DNA from: Chaenocephalus aceratus
Taxonomy: Eukaryota; Chordata; Actinopteri; Perciformes; Channichthyidae
NCBI GenBank assembly: GCA_023974075.1
Contig: JAMFTG010000732.1
Span: 37,501 to 101,500 of the forward strand
DNA: 64,000 bases
Direction of reading: 5' to 3'
The position numbers and the translations under genes are program-made. Positions 43,101 through 53,460 of the stretch are shown in pieces (the first letter of the stretch is position 1; the number at the start of each line of letters is the position of its first letter). Below the pieces are notes generated by a model that was given only the letters and a program-made list of their open reading frames with translations, ran no database searches and was not told the DNA's origin.

Positions 43101-45788
43101 ATCTTTACGGAATCTTGACAACACTCCCAGCAAGGTACTAGTCAGATCCGGCCCCTGGAAGAGCTGAGAATTTAGTGAAACTCCCCGAAATGTTGCTCCA
43201 CAGTCAAACACTACTCGAAGTTTGTTCTTTTGTGGATGCAAAACTCCGTGATGTGGTAGATACCATTTTTTGCCGTCTCTACGTTCCAAGACATGATCCG
43301 GTACTTTCTCTGCGTGGCCTTTAGATATCATCTCAGACATAAAGTTGGTATAATCAGAATGTAAGGAAGGATCTCTCTTAAATCTTCTTTTAAGGTTCAG
43401 AGTGCGTTGCTCAGCAACACCTTTATTGTCGGGCATGCATATTTCCTTTTCTCTCAATGGTAATCCAATAGAATAATGTCCATTGACTAGGTGGGCAGAT
43501 TTTGAAACCAGATCCAAGAACTGTTGGTCTTCCCTGGAAGGTTCCTGGTTGTCTCTCCCACATTCGGGAAAGTCAGTCTTAAATTGCTGTTCCCACAGCT
43601 TGTCAAGTTGCACAACTGATGTTCTGTTTACATTTATTGAAGTTTTGTCCTGAGTATCATCAGGATATGCTCCTAATGGTCCATTAACAGTCCATCCGAG
43701 CATGGTTTTTACAGCATAAGGTCCATCCCCCACACTCCTGATTACCTCAATTGGTTCAAGGGCTTTTGGAACATCTGACCCAATCAGCAACTCAATTTCA
43801 GCATCAATTTCAGGTAGATAAACATCCCTCAAATGCAACCATTGATTGATGTCGTTTTGACGTGGAATGTTTCCTTTGTGAACGGGCATAGTCTTCTGAG
43901 TATATGTGCCGGGTAGATCACAAAAGTCGCTGTTATCCAGTCCTGCAACCTCTAGGCCTGACACAATGCTGGTTTCAATGACCTTCCTTTGACCCATAGT
44001 TCTCAGCAGAATGTTTGACCTTCTTCCTTGGAGGTTAAGTTTGTTCATAAGCCCTAATGTGCAAAACGATGCAGTGCTGCCTGGGTCAAGAAATGCATAG
44101 GTATGCACTGTTGTGTTTCCCTTTTTAGCTTTAACTTGGACCGGTACTATGCAGAGTTTGCACCCATCTTCACCGGCCCCAGTAAGGCCACCTGTCTGAA
44201 TTGAGGCGTCAGCAGTGTTTGCAGATGCTTCTTCCATTTCCTCCTGCTCATTTTCCATTTCCTTCCTTTGTTGGTAGATGTGCAACATTCTGGGATGATT
44301 TAGATTGCATATGTTGCACCTCATTCGTTTCTTGCAGTCTCTACTTATGTGTCCTTTACACAGGCAGCCAAAACAAAGACCATTTTCTTTAAGAAATGTG
44401 ATTTTTTCATGATGTGTCCTCCTTTCTAAATGTGGACACATCTCCAGAGCATGTTCACATCTACAATACAAGCAGTTTTTCACAGCAGACAAAATCCCTT
44501 TCTCTACAGTGCTTCTGTCATATTTGTTTTCTGTAACTTTCACATTGGTTGCAAAGATGCTTCCTCTTGGATGAGGCTGTGGCCTTCTTAGGTCTTTGCT
44601 TACGGGAGGGGGGTCTTTAATGTCCCCAAATATGGGATCTGTAGCAATTTTTACTTGCCTTTCAAGGAATTCCACAATATCCTTGAAGGCAGCTCTTTGG
44701 TGTTGTTTTTCCTGGATGTCACATGCTACAGTTCTCCATAAATCCCTCAGCCTATATGGAAGTTTCTTTAAAATGGCTAGCATGTTTGCTGGAATGTTGA
44801 GCTCAAACATGTAGTTTACATCTTCCATCGCATTGCAACATCCTCTAAGGTAGACCGTGTATGCCTGTAGAGCCCTTGTGTCCTCAGTCCTTATTAATGG
44901 CCATGAAAGAGCTCTTTCCATGTATGCTGTAGCAATTTTATGTTCATTGCCAAAGTTCTGTTGCAGTAACTGTTTGGCCTTTCTGAATCCACTGTCTGAT
45001 GCCATATGTTGGCAACTCCGTACAAGGTCTCTGGGCAGTCCTGTTGTATATTGCTCCAGATAGTAAAGGCAGTCTCTGGGGTTATTGTTTTTGTTTTCAA
45101 TATTAAATTCAAAAGATCTCACAAATGTTTGGTACTGAAGTGGGTCACCATTAAACACTGGAATGTCTTTCTTGGGCATGGATGATAGACACTGTTGCTG
45201 GATTAATAAAGCGGTTATTTCATTTTGTTTTTCCATGACTGAAAATATATTGCACTTGTCACTGTTGCTTGTGGCAGTTACTGGATCTGGAGATGCTACA
45301 TGTAAATGTTCATCTAGATTCCTGATGCCTGCATTGGGTGTTAGGGGAGCTGTATCAATGTTAGTGACAGCTCTGTCTGTGGTGGTTATGATTGGTTCAT
45401 CGACAGTCACGTGACCCGTTTGCAGAAAGGGCCTCCTCCCTGTTTCCAAGAGCCATTGTTGTACATCCTCCATAAAATCATTGTTATGTTTTGTTATTTG
45501 TTGAAACCAGTTATTTTGTATCTCCAGGACGTCTTCGGAAAGCAACATAATAACTGATTCATGTGCTGTTTTTGCATTTTCATATTGATGAATTAATTTG
45601 TCCAGTTTGAGTCTAACATCCGTTGCATTTTCATCATTTTTCATTAGATGTTTGATTTCCTGTGTGCGTCCTTTAATCTTCTGCACGTTTGACTGACATT
45701 CTTTTTGTAGTTGTTCAATTTTGTAAGCCAAGGCTTTACTAGTAAGCTTGCCAGCCCTTTTTCCCATTTCACCGTTTGTGTCACTCAT
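40164..45788 (-). CDS. BEL/Pao gag-pol polyprotein, 1874 residues
   Basis: Single frame from ATG at 45788 to stop. Order: coiled coil-like N-terminus (1-110); DUF1759-type gag (about 200-370, FNGDPLQYQTFVRSFEF); Cys/His knuckles (439-505, CLYCRCEHALEMC and CFGCLCKGHISRDC); aspartic protease (DPGSTASF, about 568); reverse transcriptase (about 850-1020, VVFDCGATFRG, ITADIEAMFHQV, FYVDD at 981-985); RNase H/A17-type region (HHFADACEEG about 1160; WTDSTSVLKY about 1236); integrase zinc finger (HEEVGHGGRNH...CVVC, 1508-1546); integrase core with D1579 (VGVDYFG), D1641 (RSDNGTNF) and E1691 (GVWERL); C-terminal DUF5641-type domain (about 1770-1865). All catalytic residues checked are present, so it could be active. 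The function is replication of the element through an RNA intermediate. Confidence 0.97.
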   Translation of the reverse strand: MSDTNGEMGKRAGKLTSKALAYKIEQLQKECQSNVQKIKGRTQEIKHLMKNDENATDVRLKLDKLIHQYENAKTAHESVIMLLSEDVLEIQNNWFQQITKHNNDFMEDVQQWLLETGRRPFLQTGHVTVDEPIITTTDRAVTNIDTAPLTPNAGIRNLDEHLHVASPDPVTATSNSDKCNIFSVMEKQNEITALLIQQQCLSSMPKKDIPVFNGDPLQYQTFVRSFEFNIENKNNNPRDCLYYLEQYTTGLPRDLVRSCQHMASDSGFRKAKQLLQQNFGNEHKIATAYMERALSWPLIRTEDTRALQAYTVYLRGCCNAMEDVNYMFELNIPANMLAILKKLPYRLRDLWRTVACDIQEKQHQRAAFKDIVEFLERQVKIATDPIFGDIKDPPPVSKDLRRPQPHPRGSIFATNVKVTENKYDRSTVEKGILSAVKNCLYCRCEHALEMCPHLERRTHHEKITFLKENGLCFGCLCKGHISRDCKKRMRCNICNLNHPRMLHIYQQRKEMENEQEEMEEASANTADASIQTGGLTGAGEDGCKLCIVPVQVKAKKGNTTVHTYAFLDPGSTASFCTLGLMNKLNLQGRRSNILLRTMGQRKVIETSIVSGLEVAGLDNSDFCDLPGTYTQKTMPVHKGNIPRQNDINQWLHLRDVYLPEIDAEIELLIGSDVPKALEPIEVIRSVGDGPYAVKTMLGWTVNGPLGAYPDDTQDKTSINVNRTSVVQLDKLWEQQFKTDFPECGRDNQEPSREDQQFLDLVSKSAHLVNGHYSIGLPLREKEICMPDNKGVAEQRTLNLKRRFKRDPSLHSDYTNFMSEMISKGHAEKVPDHVLERRDGKKWYLPHHGVLHPQKNKLRVVFDCGATFRGVSLNSQLFQGPDLTSTLLGVLSRFRKDPVVITADIEAMFHQVKVPSEDRDFLRFLWWPDGDCSQNLVEYRMTVHLFGATSSPSCANFALRKCAEDNLEQFSPQAINAIMNNFYVDDCLTSTASEEEATALYHELRAICSKGGFLLTKWISNSRHVLAAIPEMERAKEIKNLDLDHDNLPVERVLGVQWCIQSDVFKFKIILKDRPLTRRGILSSVSSVYDPLGILAPVVLTAKKILQDLCRRKLGWDDKLPESISQEWMSWTQDLHKLEDFKVDRSFKPTDFGTVSSAQMHHFADACEEGYGTVSYLFLQNNSGHSHCGFVMGKARVAPLKPATIPRMELTAATMASRIDTMLRRELQMELSDSVFWTDSTSVLKYINSNTSRFRTFVANRVSEIAKVSNALQWRYVNTIDNPADMASRGSTVKYFLKKENWLSGPQFLLRPQDEWPQNPDGLKVISLKDSEVRSITVNTTQIMSEEMDPVNQLIHHFSSWNGLKRAVAWMLRLKRLLLYRSRKRNQTSVVLPQLIPDNIHQRDLPQKERGNLNRQENNGLTVEELANAEIEVICFCQRKRYIDEISNLRKGINVKRTSHLHKLNPILEDNVLRVGGRLSRAAMPEDMKHPVIVAKDFHIADLILRNVHEEVGHGGRNHMLSRLRQQYWIPGATVAIRRTLSKCVVCRRINATPGQQQMADLPLDRVSPDEPPFTYVGVDYFGPFGVKRGRSIVKRYGVIFTCLAIRAIHLEMASSLDTDSFINALRRFIARRGQVKELRSDNGTNFVGSERELKEAIESWNQGQIHNTLLQKGIRWIFHPPAGSHHGGVWERLIRSVRKVLNSTLNVQSLDEEGLNTVLCEAEAILNSRPITRASTDLNDLEALTPNHLLLLKTRPSLPPGLFQKEDIYARRRWRQVQYMSDLFWKRWIKEYLPLLQERQKWSKIRRNFTPGDIVIIMDDSAPRNSWLTGKVAETIVDKKGLVRMLRIKTKTGFLSRPINKVSLLQESEDFCHV

Positions 45789-46313
45789 ATTTGATGCAAT
45801 ATGTGTGGTGCCTTAGCATTTCAAGTAACACGACAGTGTTCACTGGTATGCAACTTAAACCAGCGGGGCCCGGCCGCCACAGCAAAACAAACAATTCGAA
45901 AACTTCCGCCGCTCATGGCATAACAAGCACGCACAACCGCCGCTCACAGCACAACTCATAACAAAACTTCCGCCGCTCACGGCATAATAAACACACACAA
46001 CAAAAGCCAAAGTCCCCAATGGACAAACGGTCACGCTTCCCAAACTGTGTCCAGCAAAAAATACACAAGAAAGGAAATAATCGTGCCTACCGCTTTTAGC
46101 TTGTTGTGCGCTGCAGTCAATGAGTGTCCATAAGTGAGTCCTCGTGGCTACTCCAATCCATATCGATCAGGGAAAAGGTTCCAAAGGTAGGCTACAAAAT
46201 GTTAAGTCCGTTATCCGAAGCATCCAAGCGATCCGTAAGCTTAGGAAGTCAGCCGGTCCGTCCAGTTTGGTCTCTGGTGGGAATCACCGGCGATCTTTTT
46301 TCTGTTGACTTAA

Positions 46314-46663
46314 TGTGGCGGCTCAATACCCAGTTACATTTGAGTCGCCCAGAGGCTAAACTTGGCTTTAAACTGTGACGCGTTTTCGAAAAGAAAGTCC
46401 ATGTTGAAACAATATAGTTGTAAGGATATTTAATAAACAAAATCAAAACATAGTAACTATGGACAAAAAACGGTCAACAGAAAAAATGACAGCACAAGCT
46501 CACCCTCTGTCATGTGCACTCGACATCAACCAGGTGACTTATATAACCAAACCACACCCATGTGGCAATTACCGGAAGTGCTCAACAAGAAAATAAAGGT
46601 GACGTAAATAATAATGATAATACAAATAATGAACTTGAGCTAAGTAGTGTTATGGCACCTACA
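46314..46663 (-). repeat. BEL/Pao 5' LTR
   Basis: 350 bp; promoter end of the element on the minus strand. A leader of about 525 nt separates it from the gag-pol start. The primer-binding site was not confidently matched to a tRNA. Confidence 0.96.
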
Positions 46664-46668
46664 GATAG

Positions 46669-46975
46669 TGTTAGCTAACAAAAGTTACGGTACCTCAGCG
46701 CTAACAACACACAGTTAAAGACAAACTAACAACTAACAACTATTGAAAAAACAGTGTAACAATATCATAAGTGTTAATTCAGTCGTAGAAAAATAAGCCC
46801 CACTTACGTTTGATAAGTTTAACGTGATGTTAGAACTAGAATTGTGTCGCTAATGTCGTCTCTCTATCTGTAAGATGCTGCTGCTGCTGCTGCTCCGTCT
46901 CTCTCAATCTGTCACTGGAAACGGCTCTCCTTACTTCTACCAAAAGGGTGCAACAGCGCCCCCAATTTCTCGCTT
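46669..46975. other. Right flank of the split duplication copy 1
   Basis: tgttagctaacaaaagttac... ...ctgctgctgctgctccgtct... ...cactggaaacggctctcc aligns with 50925-51175, continuing the homology seen on the left of the BEL element. Confidence 0.7.
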
Positions 46976-47062
46976 GTGGCCAGAAATATATTGCAGTCAC
47001 AGTGTAAGAACTACCATAGAGAATGAATGGTAAAAGTTAAGAGAGTTAGTCCTTACTATACC
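46975..47062 (+). repeat. 85-bp tRNA-module flanking element
   Basis: Copy of the element at 36570. It diverges in tgcagtcacagtgtaagaac but keeps the rest. It runs almost directly into the tRNA-Val 3' fragment. Confidence 0.7.
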
Positions 47063-47075
47063 CGGTAGAAGCTTT

Positions 47076-47108
47076 GAAAGGTCCCCGGTTCGAGACCGGG
47101 CGGAAACT
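47076..47108 (+). pseudogene. tRNA-Val 3' fragment
   Basis: gaaaggtccccggttcgaga, ccgggcggaaact: anticodon 3' strand, T-arm and acceptor 3' strand only. The 5' half is absent. The downstream 290 bp matches the flank of the 35704 tRNA. Confidence 0.85.
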
Positions 47109-47395
47109 CATTATGTCTTTTGTTTGCTTCCACATATATATCAAATAAATGAAATAGATAGAAAGGCGTCATTGATTGAAAAATGCCAAAATGTCGAGAA
47201 AAGCGAAATTATCTTGTAATAATTGACAACATTTTTATTTTGTGTTCATGTCAATTATGAGACAGATCGCTATGTGTCCCTTGATTTTCTATTTAACGGA
47301 TATTACTGATGCGTCCTCGAACTCAGCATTAAGGGGGCGTCAACATGCACGTGAGTTGCTGTTGCTTTGTGGCGGCTGCGTGTTGCTTATGAAGC

Positions 47396-48340
47396 ACCTC
47401 GTGGGGAGTTTTGGTCAGAGACACTTCATGACCGCATCACTTCTCCATCTTTCAAACCACGGGTTGACCGGCGTGTGCCTGTTGTGCTAACACCTAGCCT
47501 TAGCTTTCCTTTGAGGGGAGGCTAACATTAGCATTGTGCGCTTCGTTCTCTCGAAACCAAACACAACAAGTAAGGAAATGTGTGTTTGTTGGATTATTTC
47601 TTTGTTGAAACAATACTTTTTGGCAATACATCTCATACCGTAGGAACGCCTGTGTGTATATATAGGCCTACCTTTTTAAATGGTGCCACATTTGTGAGGA
47701 ACATACATTTGTGGGATCGGCCAAATCTTCTTTTTTTGGCTGTTGACGGCAGTTAATTTAAAGTTACAGATGTATTTATAAATAAATAACAGTTGTTCAG
47801 AGTAGAAAGTGACCAAAATGTATTAATTGATATTACATATGATTGGTTTGGTCGAGGTAAAACATGTTATGATGTCATTTAACCATATTGCAGTGAATCA
47901 GAATCACTATCAGGTTTAATGCAGTTTCTTTTCATAAACAACGATTTTGCTGTGGTGTATTTGTGCTTAACAACAAACATAGTGACAACAATAGCAAGTA
48001 CAGCAAGTGTCAATTCACATTTCATATAGATGACTAAATGTACAATCAGGTTTATTTAGAACCAAGTTGCAATGAGTTTCTAGTGATTGTAAAACCCTAG
48101 AATGAATGTTCAGAAATTAGCCCGTGGACCGCACAGCTCCAGTATTGAAAGGTTTGAGGATGTTAAACTTCACTAACTCAAACATGTTCTGTGTTTGCCC
48201 ACAGGCGGAGAAAAGGTCACAGGGATGCAGGACAGCAGACGATGTCTACACTCAGCATCTCGGAAGAACAAAAGAAGTATCTGGATTGTAACTTCAAAGG
48301 CTGGGAGTTGAATCCACCTCTAGGTTTTTGGTAACAAAAG
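47396..48340. other. Interval without a supported gene
   Basis: GC-moderate then AT-rich; no exon recognised. The sequence after cccacag at 48205 could follow an acceptor but has no recognised product. Confidence 0.35.
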
Positions 48341-48399
48341 AGCACGTCACCCAGCTCCGGATCCTCCAGTTTCCTTCACGATGGCATAGGAAGACATGT

Positions 48400-49910
48400 T
48401 GCCGGACGACAGCACCACCTTCCTAGCCCCTCTGCGAGTGTGATCTGACCTCAGGGCCTGTCCAAAGGCCCCTGAAGCAGCAGAGCGAGGAGCTCCTCCA
48501 CCTGGACCAGGTAGAGGGAAGAGGCAGAGACTCCACACCAGCCATCACCATCCGAGTATCCACCACATGGAGCCGGAGTATCTTCCTGTCTGAGGAACCC
48601 AGTGATGGTCCTTTGGCCGTAGACTCCTGCCTCAGCATCCCTGACATTCTGCACACACAGCAGGTAGGCCAGGTGAGCGCTCTCATACTGCAGATTGAGC
48701 GCCTCCGTCAGCTGCTTGGACGTGTCCTCGGGGATCTGCCGCTGCACCTCATCTCATCCAGGACACATGTGCAGACGGCCTTTGTGTGCGTCAGGAAGGC
48801 CGGCACGATGTTGCTGAAGCGCCGGGGTAGCTTCGGTCTCCAGCCACTGGGGTAGCTTCTCCAGCCACTGGGGTAGCTTCTCCAGCCACTGGGGTAGCTT
48901 CTCCAGCCACTGGGGTAGCTTCTCCAGCCACTGGGGTAGCTTCTCCAGCCACTGGGGTAGCTTCTCCAGCCACTGGGGTAGCTTCTCCAGCCACTGGGGT
49001 AGCTTCTCCAGCCACTGGGGCTTGTCAGCATGCCAGTACTTCTTGCAGACCTTGCAGGTGAGTCGCGAAGCTAAAATATAGTACTGGCCGCTTGTCCCAA
49101 GGATGACTCTTGGCCTTCCAGCGCCAGAAGAAACGACCTGAGGGTTGGGACAACCATAGAGACGGGGCAAGACACCATTGTTTCTCACCCTATCCGTGAT
49201 CGCATGCTCTGGCTTCCAAATGAAATACGGATGAAGCTGATAGTACTTGGGTGAAGGCAGGTCAGAGATTGAGTCTCTGAGCTCAGGCTGAGGCGGATAA
49301 CGCCACAGGGACAACATGTTCATAAGGTGTCGCACGGGACTTGAACCTGGTTCCAGTGGGCAACATCCTGACTATAGCCCGGGACAGAGGCTGCAGGCTG
49401 CTGTGCTGCGACCAGAGGGGCAGGAGGCGCTGGATAAGGCAGATCTGTGAAACACCAGAGTACACACACAACAAGAGAACATGTAATAAAGCCTTAAATA
49501 TATGACTGCCATGATTAAAGCGTATCACAGACATCAATACCTTCATCGAGGACAGCGTTTTGCGTGGCCTTTGATGGTTGAAGGTCCCACCTCTCTCCTC
49601 CTCTTCCACCTTTCCCATCAGGTTACTGGTGGAGCCGACATCATTCACAAGGAATGAAACTGGAATAAATATTCCCCCATCACCTCGAGTCGGGCGGATA
49701 CATCCCCTCCCCCCTGAAGGACCTCAGTGAGAGCATTTGTCCTCACATGCTTCTGAGGGGCAGACTTGTCCTGAAGGGAAGGATTGTTTTTGATTCTCAT
49801 TCCCTCCTCTGAAGGGTCCTTCGCAGGTGGCCAGATGGACCCTTCCTGAAAGACATCCTTATCTTCCCTGGGAAAAGTTGGTCTCCTTCATCCTGCACAC
49901 AGAAAAACAC
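48400..49910 (-). pseudogene. DUF6729-like gene, copy 2, disrupted
   Basis: The N-terminal segment (49560-49900) is homologous to 38640-38980 but decayed. Downstream blocks read YYQLHPYFIWKPEHAITDRV, LYGCPNPQVVSSGAGRPRVI, SRLTCKVCKKYWHADKPQWL, RFSNIVPAFLTHTKAVC and NLQYESAHLAYLLCVQNVRD, a Cys-rich domain typical of the family as I recall it (DUF6729). The frame is broken at the end of the PQWLEKL array by an extra 4 bases and again near 48750. Function of the family unknown; this copy is not coding. Confidence 0.6.
48836..49020 (-). repeat. 21-bp in-frame array (PQWLEKL) x about 9
   Basis: Unit cagccactggggtagcttct + c. On the minus strand each unit encodes the heptad PQWLEKL. It grew from a single PQWLEKL motif that follows CKKYWHADK in the parent domain. 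Confidence 0.95.
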
Positions 49911-51740
49911 TGATTTGTAATGTTTGGTCACAACTTTTATATTACATGACCCGACGGAGAGGAAGGTGGAGGCAGGCAGATGTATTACTCCATTGCCCTG
50001 TACATGTGGTTGATTAGAACAATAGTGAATCCTTGCTGAAGACTTTTCTTTTTGCCGCTGCTTTTAATTGAACTATTCACATCTGAAACGGCATTCTAAC
50101 TTTGATTCAGGTATTTTTTCTTTTAATGTTAATTTTATTATCTTTGCTTTTTAATGACTGATTTTAAATGCCATTTTCTTAATGTCTTTCATTTTTGTAA
50201 AGCACTTGAAAGGTGCTATATAAATAAACTTATGTAATTTAGCTGTTTGTGTTAATGTGAAATTAATAATTGTATTATTTTAATGACTTTTGTTGTAATT
50301 ATTTAAGTTAAGCAAAGCAATTTTTAAAGGTGGTTTTGGGCACCAGCTGATAAGGTTTTTATTGGAAGTGGTGGTGTGATTGCTGCACCAGAATGAAATG
50401 CCACAGGTGAAACCAATGTTCTTTATATGTTGGATTATTGGAATACAACCAAATAAATGGAAAAACCCACGTCTTGCCTTGACATTGAATGTTTTCCAGC
50501 GTAACATGTGCTCACTGGGGCCTTGCAGCTGTTTTTAAGCACTATATAGCAGATGGGTAACATATTTACCCATCTTATAATCACAAATGCATAAAAGAAA
50601 ATAGCTAAAATGGATGGACAGATATAACAATAATAATTCTCTATTAGTTTTGTACCTGGAGTTTATTTAAAAAGAGACTGAATACTGTAGTATTTACTAT
50701 TTAAAATGCACAGTAGTAAATTCTTCTGTTGCAAAAAAATCACGATGAAAATGTATGGACTAAACAGTAGGCAAAATATGATTTTTTTTTTTAAACGCAC
50801 AGATTTTTGGATTTTGGATCAGTATTGACAAGATACACTTTAAAACACAATTGAGAAGTCTTTGACGTAAGTAAAAAGTAATACATTAGCTGCTGTTTTA
50901 GCTGACATTGATATTGTAAAGACGTTAGCTAACAGTAAGTTACAGTACCTTAGCTAACAATACAGAGAGTGGAAGACGTCAAAACTAACACAATAAGTGT
51001 ACTAATATGAGATTTGTTTAGTCACAGAAAAAAATAAGCCCCACTTACGTTTGATACATTTTACGGGATGTAGGTTGCGTGATATTACTCGAATTTTGTC
51101 GGCAATGTAATCTCTTATCTTGTTGCTGTTGGTGCTGCTCCTCCGTCGCTGCTGTCCCTGGAAACGGGGTCTACACAGCGCCTGCTTTTGGCAAAACATA
51201 TATTACATTCGTAGTTAATTTAGCATTTTATTTATGTTTATATGTCAGCCCAACAGTTAAACTTGTAGCATTCATTTTCTAGGTTATTGTGTTGCTTTTA
51301 CTCGAGTGATATCTAAACAAGAAGAAGAACTACCTGTATCTCTGGCAACGATTACAATCTATGAGCAGTAGTGTGTGGTTGCCTTTTAGCTTGTTAGCTT
51401 CTTCGTAGTGGCTGTTACTTACAAATCAAGCCTAATGTATCTGTCATTTCTGTCGCTTTTAGTTTCAAACGCTGTACACAGTTAGGCTACTGTATATGTA
51501 GCCTACCTGTTGGCTAACTGTAGCTAACGCCAAGTGCTAGTTTAGCTAACTCTAAACCAAAAGCGTTTTCCGGATGTTTACTACTAGCGATATTGAATAC
51601 TATCTTGATGGCAGATGGCTGGAACACAGATACAGGAGAAGCTGTGCATAGGTCCCGGGATGCTGTTAAGAACTTGAAAATAAGGCGAGTAGCTCAAAAG
51701 CACTGCTTGTTTTGAGTGCCATTGTATCTTTCAAAGAAGT
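49911..51740. other. Flank shared with copy 1, plus AT-rich DNA
   Basis: 49911-51175 aligns in patches with 39000-39600 and 46669-46970. Examples: ctgaatactgtagtatttac at 39403 and 50679, and ttacattagctgctgtt-type sequence. A LINE-type tail (aaagcacttgaaaggtgcta) is near 50200. No gene supported. Confidence 0.5.
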
Positions 51741-51750
51741 GGTGATAAAC

Positions 51751-51800
51751 TCGTCGCGACGGGGAATCGACCCCGGCTATTGTGATTGACAGGCGGCAAA
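51751..51800 (-). pseudogene. tRNA-Asp-like 3' half
   Basis: Minus strand: GCCGCCTGTCAATCACAATA, GCCGGGGTCGATTCCCCGTC. The T-arm is closest to real tRNA-Asp; anticodon stem destroyed. Confidence 0.55.
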
Positions 51801-51813
51801 AGCCCTTTCATCA

Positions 51814-51883
51814 GTTTCCGTAGTGTGGTTATCACGTTCGCCTAACACGCGAAAGGTCCCCGGTTCGAGACCGGGCGGAAACA
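51814..51883 (+). tRNA. tRNA-Val (AAC) with shortened D-loop
   Basis: 70 nt: identical to the AAC gene at 35704 except that 3 nt are missing from the D-loop (GTGTGGTTA for GTGTAGTGGTTA) and the discriminator is A. The deletion is inside the A box. No TTTT close downstream (aaatctttgtcttgc). Probably a weak gene or pseudogene. Confidence 0.8.
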
Positions 51884-52504
51884 AATCTTTGTCTTGCTTG
51901 TCTCCAAATACACAACATAAAGTAGATAAAAAAGGCAGCATAGATTGAAAAATAGCATTATAGAGAAAAGAGATATTATTCATTCACTTCTGCGGGGTAG
52001 CGCACCCTGGAAACTATACATTGTGGACTTTGGAAAGAGCGGAGAAATGTACCTTGTAATTCAAATGACATTGATTCCACAATGGGGATTATTTGAGGGT
52101 TTTTTTGTATTATATGGTCCTAGATTAAAAGTAAGAAATAGAACATATTGCCTTCCTCTGAACATGTGTAACCAACTGTCAGGATTTGTATACAGTCCAT
52201 GAAGGCAGCAGACAAAGGGACATTCATTGACCAACTGCATTCCCTAACTCGTCTAATTAGCGTGTGAGTTCATTTTCACATTAAAAACATGTTGAGTAAA
52301 AATGATTTTTGAGTTTTGTATTGGACACAACAAAAAAATAGCAATCACGTATGCATTCTATTTCTATGATTATTATCCCCTGTCTAAAAAATAAAACACA
52401 GAAAAGTTATGTTATTAATGACTTTTTGTGTATCCCTTTTCCCACAAATGCTCATCAATCACTTTGGGTCACATCATTTAGGGAAAGAGCGCCCCCGAAA
52501 TACA

Positions 52505-52590
52505 GCTTGTGGCCAGAAATATATGACATCCGTAGTGATAAGAACTACCATAGAGAATGAATGGTAAAAGTTAAGGGAGTTAAGCCTTAC
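52505..52590 (+). repeat. 85-bp tRNA-module flanking element
   Basis: Near-identical to 36570 and 55770; part of the duplicated module. Confidence 0.75.
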
Positions 52591-52904
52591 TATTGCCGTG
52601 CAAGATCCGTAGGCTCAGGGCTTTGACAATCTGCTTTCGTTTGAATTGAAATATTTCATGAGACTCGATTTTAGAGCCCAAGTTATAATGGCTTGTATTT
52701 ACACAGCATGTAAGTTGAACATGTGAATGTTAGAATTGTGCTAAAATAACTATTGGTTGTTTTGTTATCAATCAGTGTCATCCCCATTGCAGGTCCTGAA
52801 GCATTGCATGCCTCTTAAACCATTTAAATGTCATTTTTGATCGCTGAAATGTGTTTTTCTAAGTTGGGCCTTGTGAGTTTCATTGTTTGAAGTGGAGGAA
52901 AACT

Positions 52905-52955
52905 CTCGTCGCGACCGGGAATCGAACCCTGCTCTCCTGTTTGACAGGCGGCAAA
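52905..52955 (-). pseudogene. tRNA-Asp-like 3' half
   Basis: Same as 36987-37036, 13 nt from the tRNA-Val start. Confidence 0.6.
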
Positions 52956-52968
52956 ATCCCTTTCATCT

Positions 52969-53041
52969 GTTTCCGTAGTGTAGTGGTTATCACGTTCGCC
53001 TCACACGCGAAAGGTCCCCGGTTCGAGACCGGGCGGAAACT
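52969..53041 (+). tRNA. tRNA-Val (CAC)
   Basis: 73 nt, loop CTCACAC, paired stems, discriminator T. Downstream is ATGTCTTGATTGC, without a T4 run for about 110 nt. Confidence 0.94.
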
Positions 53042-53183
53042 CATTATGTCTTGATTGCTTCCACATATATATGAAATAAATGAAATAGATAGAAAGGCGT
53101 CATTGGTTGAAAAATTTCGAGAAAAGCGAAATTATCTTGTAATAATTGACAACATTTTTATTTTGTGTTCATGTTAATTATGA

Positions 53184-53460
53184 GTAGGGTTGGGTACCGA
53201 GAACATTTCGATTCCAACGGCATCATTTAGAAATGTGAATTTCGGTTCCGCTTTTCGATGCCTGAGGAAATGTTTCTCGCCGCTCTCCGTAGCCTACTGC
53301 ATGACTGCAGCGGGGCGGGAAATGTAGCGTTGTACCCAGAGCCATATAATAGAAGAGTTACGACAACGGAAGTCCAAAAACGGTTATCGTCACGTGGTTC
53401 ATGTAGACGAGGATCGTTCCCCGGAAGTTCATGGCGGGCAATGTGAATGCATTGATAACA
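53184..53460. mobile_element. hAT-like 5' fragment
   Basis: TAGGGTTGGGTACCGAGAAC, then atttcgattccaacgg; related in style to the element starting at 33765. Right end not found. Confidence 0.4.

Larger units (their letters stand above)
39605..46663 (-). mobile_element. Complete BEL/Pao LTR retrotransposon
   Basis: 7059 bp between perfect 5-bp duplications GATAG (39600-39604, 46664-46668). The two 350-bp LTRs start TG and end CA and look identical base by base. One uninterrupted gag-pol frame lies between. A purine-rich tract (AGGGGCCGG) precedes the 3' LTR. No env-like frame. The host sequence without it is preserved at about 50900-50960, a paralogous empty site. Identical LTRs and an intact frame point to a very recent insertion. 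Confidence 0.97.

Noticed and set aside
46249..46446. Frames inside and next to the BEL LTR
   Set aside because: LTR and leader sequence; not conserved coding.
39605..46663. Endogenous retrovirus with envelope
   Set aside because: No envelope frame; domain order and DUF1759/A17/DUF5641-like regions fit BEL/Pao retrotransposons.
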